A stretch of 64,000 nt of DNA, taken from assembly GCA_902523515.1 (NCBI GenBank), contig CABYZT010000002.1, positions 62,001 through 126,000 on the forward strand, given 5' to 3'. Under the pieces are notes generated by a model, which made no database searches, was not told the DNA's origin, and saw nothing but the letters and a program-made list of their open reading frames with translations. A program made the translations under genes and the position numbers. Positions 1-10,046 of this stretch are shown piece by piece (position 1 is the first letter of the stretch; the number at the start of each line of letters is the position of its first letter). Source of the stretch: an uncultured Pelagibacteraceae bacterium. GTDB lineage: Bacteria > Pseudomonadota > Alphaproteobacteria > Pelagibacterales > Pelagibacteraceae.

Positions 1-210
1 TAAAACTACAGCACCAACAATAGCAATAGTTTTATATTGTCTTGCTAAATATGCCTTTGCACCAATTTGAATTGCAGATGCAATATCTTGCATTTTTGCA
101 TTCCCTGCACTTGAATTAAGAATATTTTTTCCAGTTAAAAATCCATAAACGATAGATAATAAACCAGCTCCAATTGTATATAATAGTATTGTTTCGACTG
201 TTCCGCTCAT
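1..210 (-). CDS. hppA: Membrane-bound H+-translocating pyrophosphatase, N-terminal fragment (runs off window)
   Basis: Reverse-strand translation [31 protein letters not shown]...[29 protein letters not shown] matches the H+-PPase N-terminus. Confidence 0.85.
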   Translation of the reverse strand, partial: MSGTVETILLYTIGAGLLSIVYGFLTGKNILNSSAGNAKMQDIASAIQIGAKAYLARQYKTIAIVGAVVL

Positions 211-287
211 ATTAACCTTAAGTTGTTGGTTGTTAAATTTTAAGCCCGCACAATACAAAAAAAGATAAAAAAGACAACGATTAACTT

Positions 288-1247
288 CTAAAACCGATGA
301 ATATAACCTTTGGATTTAGCTCGTATTTGCTTGCCTTTTTCATCAAATATCAAAGATCTATCTTTACCAGATACAATTTTACCAATTTTAGTTATTTTAA
401 TTCCTGATGCTTTAGATGCGTTTTGAATGATTCTAGCATTCTTAATATCTGCAGTAAATAAAACCTGATAATCATCTCCATTAGAAATTAGATTAATTTT
501 ATTTAATCTTTGTTTTTTAATAAAATTACTCAATTTATTGGAAACAGGTATTTTATTTTCAAATAAGTGAAATGATAAGCTTTGTCTATTTATCATTTTT
601 GTCAAATCATCAATTAATCCATCTGAAATATCAATAGAGCTATTAGCAAATTTTAATAAATATTTTGTTAAATTTAAAGGTAACTCTGGTTTGTAATACT
701 TATCTACAAAGAATAATTTGTCTTTATTTTTAAATTTAACTTTATTAGTTAGTGCTTTAAGTCCTAAATAACTATCTCCCAAATTTCCAGTAACATAAAT
801 GTCATCATTTGATTTAGCTTTATTGCGATAAATTATTTTATTCGAATATCCCAATGTAATGATTGTGAAAGTTAGTTTGTTTGAAAAAGTCGTGTCTCCA
901 CCACATAAATCAATATTAAATTTGTTTTGTTCTGATTTAAGTGATTTTGAGATTTTATATAAATTATTTTTTGTAAATGTTTTTTTATTACCAGAACCAG
1001 AAATAAAATAAAACTTTGGTTTTACTCCTTTGCAAATTAAATCAGAAATTGATGACCTTAATATTTTTTTAATTACTAGATCTGGAGATTTAAAATCATA
1101 AAAATGTGTTCCAATATTGTAAGTATCAACAGATATAACAACACCTTTTTTTTTATCAAAAAAGACATCATCATTAAGATTAAGAGCAGATTTATTTTTT
1201 TTAGCTATTTTATAAAAATAATTATTTATTATATCAAATTCATGCAT
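288..1247 (-). CDS. thiL: Thiamine-monophosphate kinase
   Basis: [16 protein letters not shown] and [12 protein letters not shown] motifs; adjacent to nusB/ribH. Confidence 0.88.
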   Translation of the reverse strand: MHEFDIINNYFYKIAKKNKSALNLNDDVFFDKKKGVVISVDTYNIGTHFYDFKSPDLVIKKILRSSISDLICKGVKPKFYFISGSGNKKTFTKNNLYKISKSLKSEQNKFNIDLCGGDTTFSNKLTFTIITLGYSNKIIYRNKAKSNDDIYVTGNLGDSYLGLKALTNKVKFKNKDKLFFVDKYYKPELPLNLTKYLLKFANSSIDISDGLIDDLTKMINRQSLSFHLFENKIPVSNKLSNFIKKQRLNKINLISNGDDYQVLFTADIKNARIIQNASKASGIKITKIGKIVSGKDRSLIFDEKGKQIRAKSKGYIHRF

Positions 1248-1644
1248 TGTTAGATCTTAATTTTTTTCCAACGTTATCTAATAAAGCATTAAGATACTTT
1301 GTTTGTGAATCTTCAAGAAAAAAATTAGATGAATTTAAATATTCTTTAATAATTATGTTTATAGATAAATTTGGCTTATACATAAATTCATAAGTTGCTG
1401 CTTTTAAAATTGTTTGAAAAACTTTGTCTAATTTTTCAAATACAAATTCATCACCTAAACTACTATTTAATTCATCTAAAATAAGATCGTTTCTTTCTAT
1501 CGTTCCTAAAACAATATCTTTAATAAATTTTTTAAATCTATGTTTTGGAAAATCTAAATCATCATCTTCATTATAAAATTTACCATATAATTTCTGAATA
1601 ATTATAACTCTAGGGTTATTTTTTGGATTATAATGAGTTCTCAT
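1240..1644 (-). CDS. nusB: Transcription antitermination factor NusB
   Basis: NusB-like helical protein between ribH and thiL (conserved order); LNSSNFF...YLNALLDNVGKKL C-terminus. Confidence 0.82.
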   Translation of the reverse strand: MRTHYNPKNNPRVIIIQKLYGKFYNEDDDLDFPKHRFKKFIKDIVLGTIERNDLILDELNSSLGDEFVFEKLDKVFQTILKAATYEFMYKPNLSINIIIKEYLNSSNFFLEDSQTKYLNALLDNVGKKLRSNNA

Positions 1645-2033
1645 TTTTGAGACAAAACTGAAATGACAGCTTCTGCAGCTTCAGCACCCTTTTTTCTTCT
1701 TGCTTTTGCTTGAGCCATATTTAGACAGGTAATTATTCCATTTCCGATAGGTTTTTTACTATCTATAGATAATTTCATTATGGCATCTGTTGAAGCTTGA
1801 GAAATAAAATCAAAGTGCGGTGTTTGACCTTTAATTACACATCCTAAAGCTAAAAAACCATCAAATTTTTTTAAATTTTTGGAGATTGTAACTGGAATTT
1901 CAAAAGCACCAGGTACTTTAATAATTTTTATAATATTTTTTTTTGGTATTTTTTTTAAAGCACTGCTTATTAAACCATCAGCAATATCTTTATAATAATC
2001 TGCTACAACAATTAAATATTTTTTTTTCATCAA
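1641..2033 (-). CDS. ribH: 6,7-dimethyl-8-ribityllumazine synthase
   Basis: VPGAFEIPVTISK, GCVIKGQTPHFDFI, PIGNGIITCLNMAQA motifs. Confidence 0.95.
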   Translation of the reverse strand: MMKKKYLIVVADYYKDIADGLISSALKKIPKKNIIKIIKVPGAFEIPVTISKNLKKFDGFLALGCVIKGQTPHFDFISQASTDAIMKLSIDSKKPIGNGIITCLNMAQAKARRKKGAEAAEAVISVLSQK

Positions 2034-3130
2034 ATTAATTCCTGTTTTGTAATTTTTATACCATAACCATCAAGACCAATAACCTTTTTTGGTGATTTGG
2101 TGATTAATATCATGTTTTTAATTTTTAGGTCTTTAATAATTTGAGCTCCAATACCATAATTTCTTATTAACTTGTCATTTCCCTTTTTATAAAAGTCTTT
2201 GTTTTTATAATCTTTTAAGGTCTGAGTTACTGATTTTAAATTCGAATCTTTTATAAATACTAAAACACAATTTTGGTATTTTTTAAAATAATTTAAAGTC
2301 TTGTTAAATGAATTTGGTAGTGATTGATTTATTAGATAGTTTTGGACAACATTAGATGAAATTACTCTTACTCTTGGAGTAATACCTTTTTTTATTTTAC
2401 CTTTTATTAATGCGAAGTGCTCTGAACCATCTAAAAGATTCTCATAAATTCTAATATTGTATTTTTGTTTTTTTACATCAATCTTGCTTTGCTTTTTAAG
2501 TTTAATAAGTTTTTCTTTTTTTAGTCTATATGCAATTAGATCTTCTATCTTTCCAATTTTTAATTTATGTTTTTTTGCAAAATTGAATAAATTATTACCT
2601 TTAGCCATTGTTCCATCTTCATTCATAATTTCACAAATTACAGCAGAGTTATTTTTTTTTGCTAATTTAGATATATCAACTGAAGCTTCAGTGTGCCCTG
2701 CTCTAACAAGCACACCACCATCTTTGGCTATAATTGGAAACACGTGACCAGGTGAAACAATTTCATTTTTATTTACATTTTTTTTTGAAGCTATTTTAAT
2801 TGTTTTCGCTCTATCTTTTGCAGATATACCTGTTGTTATTCCTTTTTTTGCTTCAATAGAAATTGTAAAAGCCGTTTTATTTCTTGATTGATTTACTGGA
2901 GACATCAGGGATAAATTTAATCTTTTTGCTTGAAGTGAATCAAGTGCTAAACAAATTAAACCTCTCCCGTATTTTGCCATAAAGTTAATGTTCTTTGCAT
3001 TTGTGTCTGATGTTGAAATAACTAAATCTCCTTCATTTTCTCTTTTTTCATCGTCTACTAAAATAAACATACCACCTTTTTTGGCTACGCTTATAATTGA
3101 CTCTATCGACGCAAAATTATTTTTTTCCAT
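2030..3130 (-). CDS. ribB: 3,4-dihydroxy-2-butanone-4-phosphate synthase with degenerate GTP-cyclohydrolase-II-like C-terminal domain (RibBX-type)
   Basis: RibB motifs DDEKRENEGDL, GHVFPIIAKDGGVLVRAGHTEASVD; C-terminal domain lacks the GCHII cysteine cluster. Confidence 0.9.
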   Translation of the reverse strand: MEKNNFASIESIISVAKKGGMFILVDDEKRENEGDLVISTSDTNAKNINFMAKYGRGLICLALDSLQAKRLNLSLMSPVNQSRNKTAFTISIEAKKGITTGISAKDRAKTIKIASKKNVNKNEIVSPGHVFPIIAKDGGVLVRAGHTEASVDISKLAKKNNSAVICEIMNEDGTMAKGNNLFNFAKKHKLKIGKIEDLIAYRLKKEKLIKLKKQSKIDVKKQKYNIRIYENLLDGSEHFALIKGKIKKGITPRVRVISSNVVQNYLINQSLPNSFNKTLNYFKKYQNCVLVFIKDSNLKSVTQTLKDYKNKDFYKKGNDKLIRNYGIGAQIIKDLKIKNMILITKSPKKVIGLDGYGIKITKQELI

Positions 3131-3710
3131 TAAAATAATTCCTAACGTATTTAGACAAGATATCTATTTCTATGTTGACTAAACTAGATTTTTTTAAAGT
3201 TGATAAATTTGTTTCTTTATAGGTGTGAGGGATAATCCAAATTTGGAAACCTTTTTTAGTCACTTTTGAAATTGTAAGAGAAATACCATTTACACAGATT
3301 GATGCTTTTTCTATTAAGTGTTTTCTTTCCTTTTTTGGTAAATCAAAGTCAAAAAGAAATGATTTATCTATTTTTTTAATACTTAATACTTTACCAACAG
3401 TATCAACATGTCCTTGACAAATATGTCCTGAAATTTTTGTCCCATATTTTAAAGGTAATTCTAAATTTATTTTATCTTTTATTTTTAAAAATTTGAATTT
3501 TGATCGAATTATCGTTTCTTTTGAAAGATAAAATTCCATAATTTTGGATTTATATGAAATTAAAGTTAGACAAACACCATCACAGGCAACGGACAAACCC
3601 ATGTCTTTATCGGATACTTTAACATTACTTTTAACAAAAATGTTAAGACCTTTAGGCCTTTTAATTATCTTAGTAATAGTACCTTGGTTATAAATTATTC
3701 CGTTAAACAT
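3117..3710 (-). CDS. ribE: Riboflavin synthase alpha chain
   Basis: MFNGII start, ACDGVCLTL, GHICQGHVDTVG, VNGISLTI repeats. Confidence 0.93.
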   Translation of the reverse strand: MFNGIIYNQGTITKIIKRPKGLNIFVKSNVKVSDKDMGLSVACDGVCLTLISYKSKIMEFYLSKETIIRSKFKFLKIKDKINLELPLKYGTKISGHICQGHVDTVGKVLSIKKIDKSFLFDFDLPKKERKHLIEKASICVNGISLTISKVTKKGFQIWIIPHTYKETNLSTLKKSSLVNIEIDILSKYVRNYFNGKK

Positions 3711-3715
3711 TTTTT

Positions 3716-4819
3716 CTAACTATATAGTGTTATTCTGTCTTTTCGTAAATTTAGATTTAGATTAATTTTTGTTTTATATTTTTTATTTAATATATTTTGA
3801 CTACTAAATTTCAAATATTCAAAGTTTTTAGAGAGGTTTTTTGGACTTTTATATAAATAAAATTTATTAAATATTTTATTCTTTATCAATGAATTTGTTA
3901 ATTTATCTCCTCCTTCAATTAGTAAATTCCTACATCCATAATTATGTAATTTTTTCAAAATTAATTTAATGTCAAATCTGTTATTTCTATCAATTCGAGA
4001 TTTAACCAAATGAATACCTTTTCTTTTAAATTTTGAAATTTTTGATTTGTCAGCTTTATTATAAAATATTAAAGTATTTTTGTTATTAGAGGATTTAATT
4101 ATATAACTGTTTATTTTAGAATTTAACTTGTTATCTAAAATAATTCTTTTTGGAGAAAATTTTTCAAAACCCTTCAAACGACAATTTAATTTTGGATTAT
4201 CTTTATTCAGTGTTTTATGAGTAATCATCAAACTATCATTTTGATATCTCAACATGTGGGTAAACTGATCTGAATAAGAATTTGTAATCTTTTTCTGGTT
4301 CTTACTGTAAATAATATTATTTTTTGAAATAGCAATTTTGCCAGTGACAAAAGGTAATTTTTTCTTTCTATTAAAAAAATAAGGTAAATAAAAACTTTCA
4401 ATTTTACTTTTTAATAAACCTTTTTTTACAATTATTTTTTTTGATTTTAAAATTGTAAAACTTTTATTTCTTACTCTTTTGTCTATGTCGGTAACAGCAT
4501 ATACAACCTCAGAAATTTTTGATTTTATTATCGCGTCAGTACATGGTGGTGTTAAACCGTGATGGCAGCATGGTTCTAAAGTAACATACATTTTTGAGCC
4601 TTCTAATTTTTCAAAACTATTTTTAATCGCATTAAATTCTGCATGTGGTCTACCATTAAATGAAGTTTGTCCTATGGAAATAATTTTATCATTTTTGACA
4701 ATAACACAACCAACAGAAGGATTTGATCCAGTCTGTCCATGACGAGATTTAGCCAAGTCTAAGGCTAATTCCATATAAAATTTATCTTTTGATGAAAATT
4801 TATCTTTTTTTGTAGACAT
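3716..4819 (-). CDS. ribD: Bifunctional deaminase/reductase RibD (ORF opens at 4882; start at MSTKKDKF preferred)
   Basis: Deaminase motifs HAEFNAI and PCCHHGLTPPCTDAI followed by a reductase-like domain. Confidence 0.9.
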   Translation of the reverse strand: MSTKKDKFSSKDKFYMELALDLAKSRHGQTGSNPSVGCVIVKNDKIISIGQTSFNGRPHAEFNAIKNSFEKLEGSKMYVTLEPCCHHGLTPPCTDAIIKSKISEVVYAVTDIDKRVRNKSFTILKSKKIIVKKGLLKSKIESFYLPYFFNRKKKLPFVTGKIAISKNNIIYSKNQKKITNSYSDQFTHMLRYQNDSLMITHKTLNKDNPKLNCRLKGFEKFSPKRIILDNKLNSKINSYIIKSSNNKNTLIFYNKADKSKISKFKRKGIHLVKSRIDRNNRFDIKLILKKLHNYGCRNLLIEGGDKLTNSLIKNKIFNKFYLYKSPKNLSKNFEYLKFSSQNILNKKYKTKINLNLNLRKDRITLYS

Positions 4820-5258
4820 CAAGCTTGTCCACGAATTGTACGAAATCTTTTTCTTCTCTAAAGTTTCTGTATACAGATGCAAATCTTACATATCCAACTG
4901 GGTCTAAATCTTTTAATCCATCCATAACCATTGTCCCAATTGTATTTGTTGATATTTCTCCTTGTCCTAGTTCTTCAAGAGATCTTGAAATGTTACTGAT
5001 GAATTTTTCTATTGTAGCCGTATCTATTGGTCTTTTTTTTAGAGCTATGTAGATTGATTTAGATAATTTATCACGATCAAATGATGATTTTCTCCCATTT
5101 TTTTTAACAACCATCAATTCTCTAAATTGAATTCTCTCGAATGTAGTAAATCTTTCACCACATATGCACAATCTTCTTCTTCTTATTGCGGTACCGTCTT
5201 CAGTTGGACGTGAGTCTACAACAGATGTATCACCTTTTTTTTCGCACGGACAAATCAT
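4800..5258 (-). CDS. nrdR: Transcriptional repressor NrdR
   Basis: MICPCEKKGDTSVVDSRPTEDGTAIRRRRLCICGERFTTFER zinc ribbon plus ATP-cone. Confidence 0.95.
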   Translation of the reverse strand: MICPCEKKGDTSVVDSRPTEDGTAIRRRRLCICGERFTTFERIQFRELMVVKKNGRKSSFDRDKLSKSIYIALKKRPIDTATIEKFISNISRSLEELGQGEISTNTIGTMVMDGLKDLDPVGYVRFASVYRNFREEKDFVQFVDKLDVYKKR

Positions 5259-5261
5259 TTA

Positions 5262-6569
5262 CTAAAGGTTCTTATATATCGGAAATGAAGAAGTTAAAGA
5301 AATAACTTCATTTTTTACTTCGTTTTCTATTTTGCTATTATCTGTTGGGTTTTCAGACAAACCTTTTAAAGTTTTTGTTATTAATTCACCCACTGTTTTA
5401 AACTCATTTAAACCAAATCCACGAGTTGTAGCCGCTTGAGTTCCTAATCTTATTCCAGATGTAATCATGGGTTTTTCTGTATCAAATGGAATACCATTTT
5501 TATTACAAGTAATGTTTGCTCTAGACAAACTCTCTGCTGCAAGATTTCCTTTCACATTGTAAGGTCTCAAATCAACCAACATCAAATGTGTATCTGTGCC
5601 ATCTGAATAAATTTTAAATCCATTATTTTTTAAAGTTTCTGCTAACATTTTTGCGTTTGCTAAAACAGATTTAATGTAATCTTGAAATTCTGGTTGTAGA
5701 GCTTCAAGAAAGCCAGCTGCTTTTGCAGCAATAATATGCATTAAAGGTCCTCCTTGGTAACCAGGAAAAACAGCTGTATTAAATTTTTTAGCAAGTTCTT
5801 CGTGATTAGTTAAAATTATTCCTCCTCTTGCACTTCTAAAAACCTTATGGGTTGTAGAAGTAACCACATGAGCATAATCACAGGGATTAGGGTACCCTTT
5901 ACCAGCAACTAATCCTGAGAAATGAGCCATATCAACCATTAAGTATGCCCCAACTTTATCAGCAATCTCTCTAAATCTTTTAAAGTCAATTACTCTAGAA
6001 TAAGCACTTCCACCCGCGATGATTAGTTTAGGTTTATGTTCTAATGCAAGTTTTTCAACATTATCATAATCTATCAACTCAGACTCTTTATCTACATCAT
6101 AACCTATAGCGTTAAACCATTTACCAGACATTGAAATTTTTAATCCATGAGTAATGTGACCACCTGAATTTAAACTCATACCCATGAACGTATCACCTGG
6201 GCTTAACAAGGCTAAAAACACTGCTCCATTAGCTTGTGCACCTGAGTGTGGTTGAGCATTTGCAAATTTACAATTAAATAATTTTTTTAATCTTTCAATG
6301 GCAAGGTTTTCTGCAACATCAACATGCTCGCAACCATTATAATATCTTTTACCAGGATAACCTTCAGCATATTTATTAGTTAAAACTGATCCTTGCGCCT
6401 CTAATACTGCTTGAGATACTATATTTTCAGACGCGATAAGCTCAATATGTTGTTGTTGTCTGATTAATTCATCTTTAATAGCTTTATAAAGCTCTGGATC
6501 TTTTACAGATAAACTATCCTCAAAAAAACTTTTATAACTATCATTTAAATAACTTTTTTCGCTCGACAT
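5262..6569 (-). CDS. glyA: Serine hydroxymethyltransferase
   Basis: [44 protein letters not shown] (PLP lysine region). Confidence 0.97.
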   Translation of the reverse strand: MSSEKSYLNDSYKSFFEDSLSVKDPELYKAIKDELIRQQQHIELIASENIVSQAVLEAQGSVLTNKYAEGYPGKRYYNGCEHVDVAENLAIERLKKLFNCKFANAQPHSGAQANGAVFLALLSPGDTFMGMSLNSGGHITHGLKISMSGKWFNAIGYDVDKESELIDYDNVEKLALEHKPKLIIAGGSAYSRVIDFKRFREIADKVGAYLMVDMAHFSGLVAGKGYPNPCDYAHVVTSTTHKVFRSARGGIILTNHEELAKKFNTAVFPGYQGGPLMHIIAAKAAGFLEALQPEFQDYIKSVLANAKMLAETLKNNGFKIYSDGTDTHLMLVDLRPYNVKGNLAAESLSRANITCNKNGIPFDTEKPMITSGIRLGTQAATTRGFGLNEFKTVGELITKTLKGLSENPTDNSKIENEVKNEVISLTSSFPIYKNL

Positions 6570-6571
6570 AA

Positions 6572-6997
6572 TTATATTTTCTTAACCCTTCTCAAGTGTC
6601 TACCACCGTCAAATTTTGTATTTAAAAAAACACTAATAAATTTCAAAGCATTTTTTTTGGTTATTAACCTTGACCCTAATGTAATGATGTTTGCATCGTT
6701 ATGCAATCTGGATAATTTCGTTGATTTTAGATTAAAACATTGTGCTGCGCGAATATTTTTATGCTTATTTGCCGCAATATTCATACCAGTACCAGATCCA
6801 CACACTAAAATGCCAACATGACTCTTATTAAGTTTAACTCTTTTAGCAACTTTATGAGCATAGTCGGGGTAATCAACACTTCTAATATCTTTAGGGCCGA
6901 GATCTTCAAATTTTATTTTTTTATTTGTTAAGTAATCTTTAATTAGTTCTTTTAATTTAAATCCAGCATGATCTGATGAAATAAATACTTTTTTCAA
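6572..6997 (-). CDS. rpiB: Ribose-5-phosphate isomerase B
   Basis: [45 protein letters not shown] motifs. Confidence 0.95.
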   Translation of the reverse strand: MKKVFISSDHAGFKLKELIKDYLTNKKIKFEDLGPKDIRSVDYPDYAHKVAKRVKLNKSHVGILVCGSGTGMNIAANKHKNIRAAQCFNLKSTKLSRLHNDANIITLGSRLITKKNALKFISVFLNTKFDGGRHLRRVKKI

Positions 6998-6998
6998 A

Positions 6999-7637
6999 TT
7001 AACTAAATTTATAATCTAAAACACAAGCAACTAAATGTATTCTATTCTCTTCTCCACCATTAAATGCATTGTGATATTTAGTGTTGTTTGTAACCCAAAC
7101 CGAACCATCAGCAGGCATATGTTTTGCAACATTATCAATTACCATTAAACAACCAGGATTTGTTATAATAGGTATATGTAATCTTGGTTCAGGATCTCTA
7201 TGCCAACTTAAAGTTGATCTTGGCTCTTTTAAAAGAATTCTAATTCTTCCAAGTTTATATTTCTTTGAAAGGACATCATAAACCTCTTTAAAATATGTGT
7301 TCTCATAGTCTTTAATAAATTCTGAGTAAGATGATTCATCAATCATTTCATCTCTAGAAACTTCTTTTCCTGATTTATCAGGTTTAGTCCAGTATACTCC
7401 ACGAGCTTTATTACCTTTGATTGAATCTGGATCACCAGGTACCTGTGTTAAAGATATAGCACCAAAGTGCGTAACACCTGCGTCTTCAAATTTTTTAATC
7501 TTGACTATTTGATGATAAGCTTCTTGCAACTTTTCTATATCAAACTTAATTTCTTGTTTCTGGAAATCGCTAAAGTCTAAAATTCTATCTTCCTTTTTGA
7601 CATTTAGGTCTATAACTTTTGAATTTTCTGTCGCCAT
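6999..7637 (-). CDS. Aspartyl/asparaginyl beta-hydroxylase-like putative 2OG-Fe(II) oxygenase
   Basis: HRDPEPRLHIPIITNPGCLMVIDN...GSVWVTNNTKYHNAFNGGEENRIHLVACVLD resembles the HxD...H...R core of the Asp/Asn hydroxylase family. Confidence 0.65.
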   Translation of the reverse strand: MATENSKVIDLNVKKEDRILDFSDFQKQEIKFDIEKLQEAYHQIVKIKKFEDAGVTHFGAISLTQVPGDPDSIKGNKARGVYWTKPDKSGKEVSRDEMIDESSYSEFIKDYENTYFKEVYDVLSKKYKLGRIRILLKEPRSTLSWHRDPEPRLHIPIITNPGCLMVIDNVAKHMPADGSVWVTNNTKYHNAFNGGEENRIHLVACVLDYKFS

Positions 7638-7649
7638 CGTGATTGCTTT

Positions 7650-7700
7650 CTACCTTTTTTTTTGTATATGTGTATATTACATTTGTCGCAATTTAAAAGT
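7650..7700 (-). promoter_or_regulatory. Candidate promoter for the 7.6-0.3 kb minus-strand operon (−35 TTGCGA, 17 nt, −10 TATACA)
   Basis: Reverse-strand aaTTGCGAcaaatgtaatatacacaTATACA upstream of the ORF starting at 7637, in the divergent gap with hemB. Confidence 0.5.
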
Positions 7701-7710
7701 AAATTAAAAC

Positions 7711-8700
7711 ATGATTATTGGTAAATATCCGAGTCTTAGAATTAGAAGAAATAGAAAAGAATCTTGGTCAAGAAGACTGATTCAAGAAAATACCTTAAGT
7801 CCTAATGACTTTATATTACCTATTTTTTTAATTGAAGGTTCAAATAAGCGTCAAGAAATTTCATCGATGCCAGGCGTTTACAGATATACAATTAATAGAT
7901 TGAGTCAAATAGTGGATAGAGCCATAAAAAAAAAGATACCAATGGTTGCACTTTTTCCAAAAATCCAAAATGTACATAAAGATGAATTAGGAACAGAATC
8001 ACTTAATGAAAAAAATTTAGTTTGTAGAGCAATTATAGAAATTAAAAAAAAATACAAAAATCAAATAGGTATAATGTGTGACGTAGCATTAGATCCCTAC
8101 ACATCACATGGTCATGACGGTTTAATTAAATCTAACACTATTTTAAACGACGAAACTGTAGAGGTACTGATTAATCAATCGTTACTTCAGGCAGAGATGG
8201 GTTGTGATGTCATTGCCCCATCAGATATGATGGATGGCAGAATAGGAAAAATAAGAAAAGCTTTAGATAAAAATAAATTCCAAAACGTTCAAATATTATC
8301 TTATGCTGCAAAATACGCTTCAAGTTTTTATGGACCTTTTAGAGATGCTGTTGGATCTAAAGGCTCGTTAAAGGGAGATAAAAAAACCTATCAGATGGAT
8401 TATAGGAATTCTGATGAAGCTTTAAGGGAAGTTGCGTTAGATATTAAAGAAGGTGCTGATATGGTAATGGTTAAACCAGGTATGCCCTATTTAGATATTA
8501 TAAAATCTATAAAAGAAAAATTTAAATTACCAGTTTTTACTTATCAGGTATCAGGAGAGTATAGTTTACTTGAAACAGCTATAAAGAAAAAATTAATTAA
8601 TAAAGATGCCGTATACGAAAGCTTAGTTGCTTTTAAAAGAGCTGGAGCCAATGCTATTGTAAGTTATTACGCTGATAGAATTGATAAAATTATAAAATAG
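7711..8700 (+). CDS. hemB: Delta-aminolevulinic acid dehydratase (porphobilinogen synthase)
   Basis: LRRNR-like N-terminus, MCDVALDPYTSHGHDG, APSDMMDGRI, MVKPGMPYLDI. Confidence 0.97.
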   Translation: MIIGKYPSLRIRRNRKESWSRRLIQENTLSPNDFILPIFLIEGSNKRQEISSMPGVYRYTINRLSQIVDRAIKKKIPMVALFPKIQNVHKDELGTESLNEKNLVCRAIIEIKKKYKNQIGIMCDVALDPYTSHGHDGLIKSNTILNDETVEVLINQSLLQAEMGCDVIAPSDMMDGRIGKIRKALDKNKFQNVQILSYAAKYASSFYGPFRDAVGSKGSLKGDKKTYQMDYRNSDEALREVALDIKEGADMVMVKPGMPYLDIIKSIKEKFKLPVFTYQVSGEYSLLETAIKKKLINKDAVYESLVAFKRAGANAIVSYYADRIDKIIK

Positions 8701-9381
8701 TTATTTTAACGTATTTAAAAAAAGTAACCTACTATTTGGATAATTTAAATTATTAGGTCTTAATATAGTTTTATCCAAATAATCACCTACTAATTTCAAA
8801 CCGCTTAATAAAGTACCGAGATCATTAACTTCTAGGTCTTTTTCAATCAAAAAATTAGGTACATATTTTTTTTCATTTAAAGAACTAGCGTAATATACAG
8901 TTTTGTTACCTTCTAAATCTTTTTCAACTAAATTTTCAAGTGCTAAGTCGTATCCTAATATTTTAAGTAACTCTAATTCCCAAAAAACATATTTTTTTAA
9001 CCAATCTTTTTCTTTTAAAATTAAAAATAAATTTTGAATTAGAAAATAAACTTTATCATTAGATTGAGACTCTGGTGTTAATATTTTAATCAAATTCATT
9101 GCAGATGTAATACAAGACAGCTTTTGTTTGTGATCAAAATATAATGGGGAATAGGCATTTAAAATCTCAATTTTAAAATAACCTATCCTATTTTCATTTT
9201 TAGAATTGTAATTGACATGGAGTTTGTTGCCAAGTTGAAGATAATTTTTAATTTTTTTTGAAGTACCACCAAAAATAATTCCAGATATCTTTCCTTTTTC
9301 TTTTGTAAATAATTCAGCAATTAATGAATTTTCATTATATCTTGTTTTGCTTATTAAAAATCCTTCGTCTGACCAATTCAT
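8701..9381 (-). CDS. recO: DNA repair protein RecO
   Basis: MNWSDEGFLISKTRYNENSLIAELFTKEKGKISGIIFGG N-terminal OB fold; downstream of rnc. Confidence 0.88.
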   Translation of the reverse strand: MNWSDEGFLISKTRYNENSLIAELFTKEKGKISGIIFGGTSKKIKNYLQLGNKLHVNYNSKNENRIGYFKIEILNAYSPLYFDHKQKLSCITSAMNLIKILTPESQSNDKVYFLIQNLFLILKEKDWLKKYVFWELELLKILGYDLALENLVEKDLEGNKTVYYASSLNEKKYVPNFLIEKDLEVNDLGTLLSGLKLVGDYLDKTILRPNNLNYPNSRLLFLNTLK

Positions 9382-10046
9382 TTTTTATTTGTATTTTTCA
9401 AACATTCTATTGCAGCATTTTGTTCAGCTTCTTTCTTTGATTTTCCAGTAGCAATAAAATATTTTGTATTAGGTAATTTTACTCCAACTTTGAATATAGG
9501 TTTATGTCTAGGACCCGTATTTGAAATCAATTTATACGTAGGCAATTTTTTAAAGTTTTTTAAAGTTTGTTCCTGTAACTTTGTTTTTGCATCTATTTCT
9601 GTAACCACACTTTTTTTAATATGATCTTGCCACAAGTCTAAAATTTTTTTTTCAACAATTGTAAAACCTTTATCAAGATAAATTGCACCAATTAATGCCT
9701 CACAGCTATCAGATATAATTTTGTCTTCAATTTTTATTTTTTTATTGTTAGGATTAAATGTTTTAACATAACTAGATAAATTGATTTTTTTTGCTACATC
9801 CAAACAGGTTTTTTTATTCACTAACGATGCAAATTTTTTATCAAGAATACCTTCTTTTTCCTCAGGATAAATTTCTAAAAGCTTTTTTGCTATCACCAAG
9901 CCAAGAACTCTATCACCAAGAAACTCTATTTTTTCATTATTTTCATTTGGATTAAAGCTTTTATGTGTGAGGGCTTGGATAAGTAAATCTTTGTTTTTAA
10001 ATTTTAAATCAATTTTTTTTTCTAAACTCTGATAGTTAATTTTCAT
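9378..10046 (-). CDS. rnc: Ribonuclease III
   Basis: ALTHKSFNPNENNEKIEFLGDRVLGLVIA, SDSCEALIGAIYLD, C-terminal dsRBD. Confidence 0.96.
   Translation of the reverse strand: MKINYQSLEKKIDLKFKNKDLLIQALTHKSFNPNENNEKIEFLGDRVLGLVIAKKLLEIYPEEKEGILDKKFASLVNKKTCLDVAKKINLSSYVKTFNPNNKKIKIEDKIISDSCEALIGAIYLDKGFTIVEKKILDLWQDHIKKSVVTEIDAKTKLQEQTLKNFKKLPTYKLISNTGPRHKPIFKVGVKLPNTKYFIATGKSKKEAEQNAAIECLKNTNKK

Noticed and set aside
2457-2747. Plus-strand ORF of 96 aa
   Set aside because: Antisense to ribB, low-complexity hydrophobic translation typical of the reverse of a Lys/Asn-rich gene.
7685-7700. TTGCGACA octamer shared with the gatC upstream region (about 31790) as a regulon motif
   Set aside because: Near gatC its spacing does not fit a −35 role, and two copies of an 8-mer are weak evidence.
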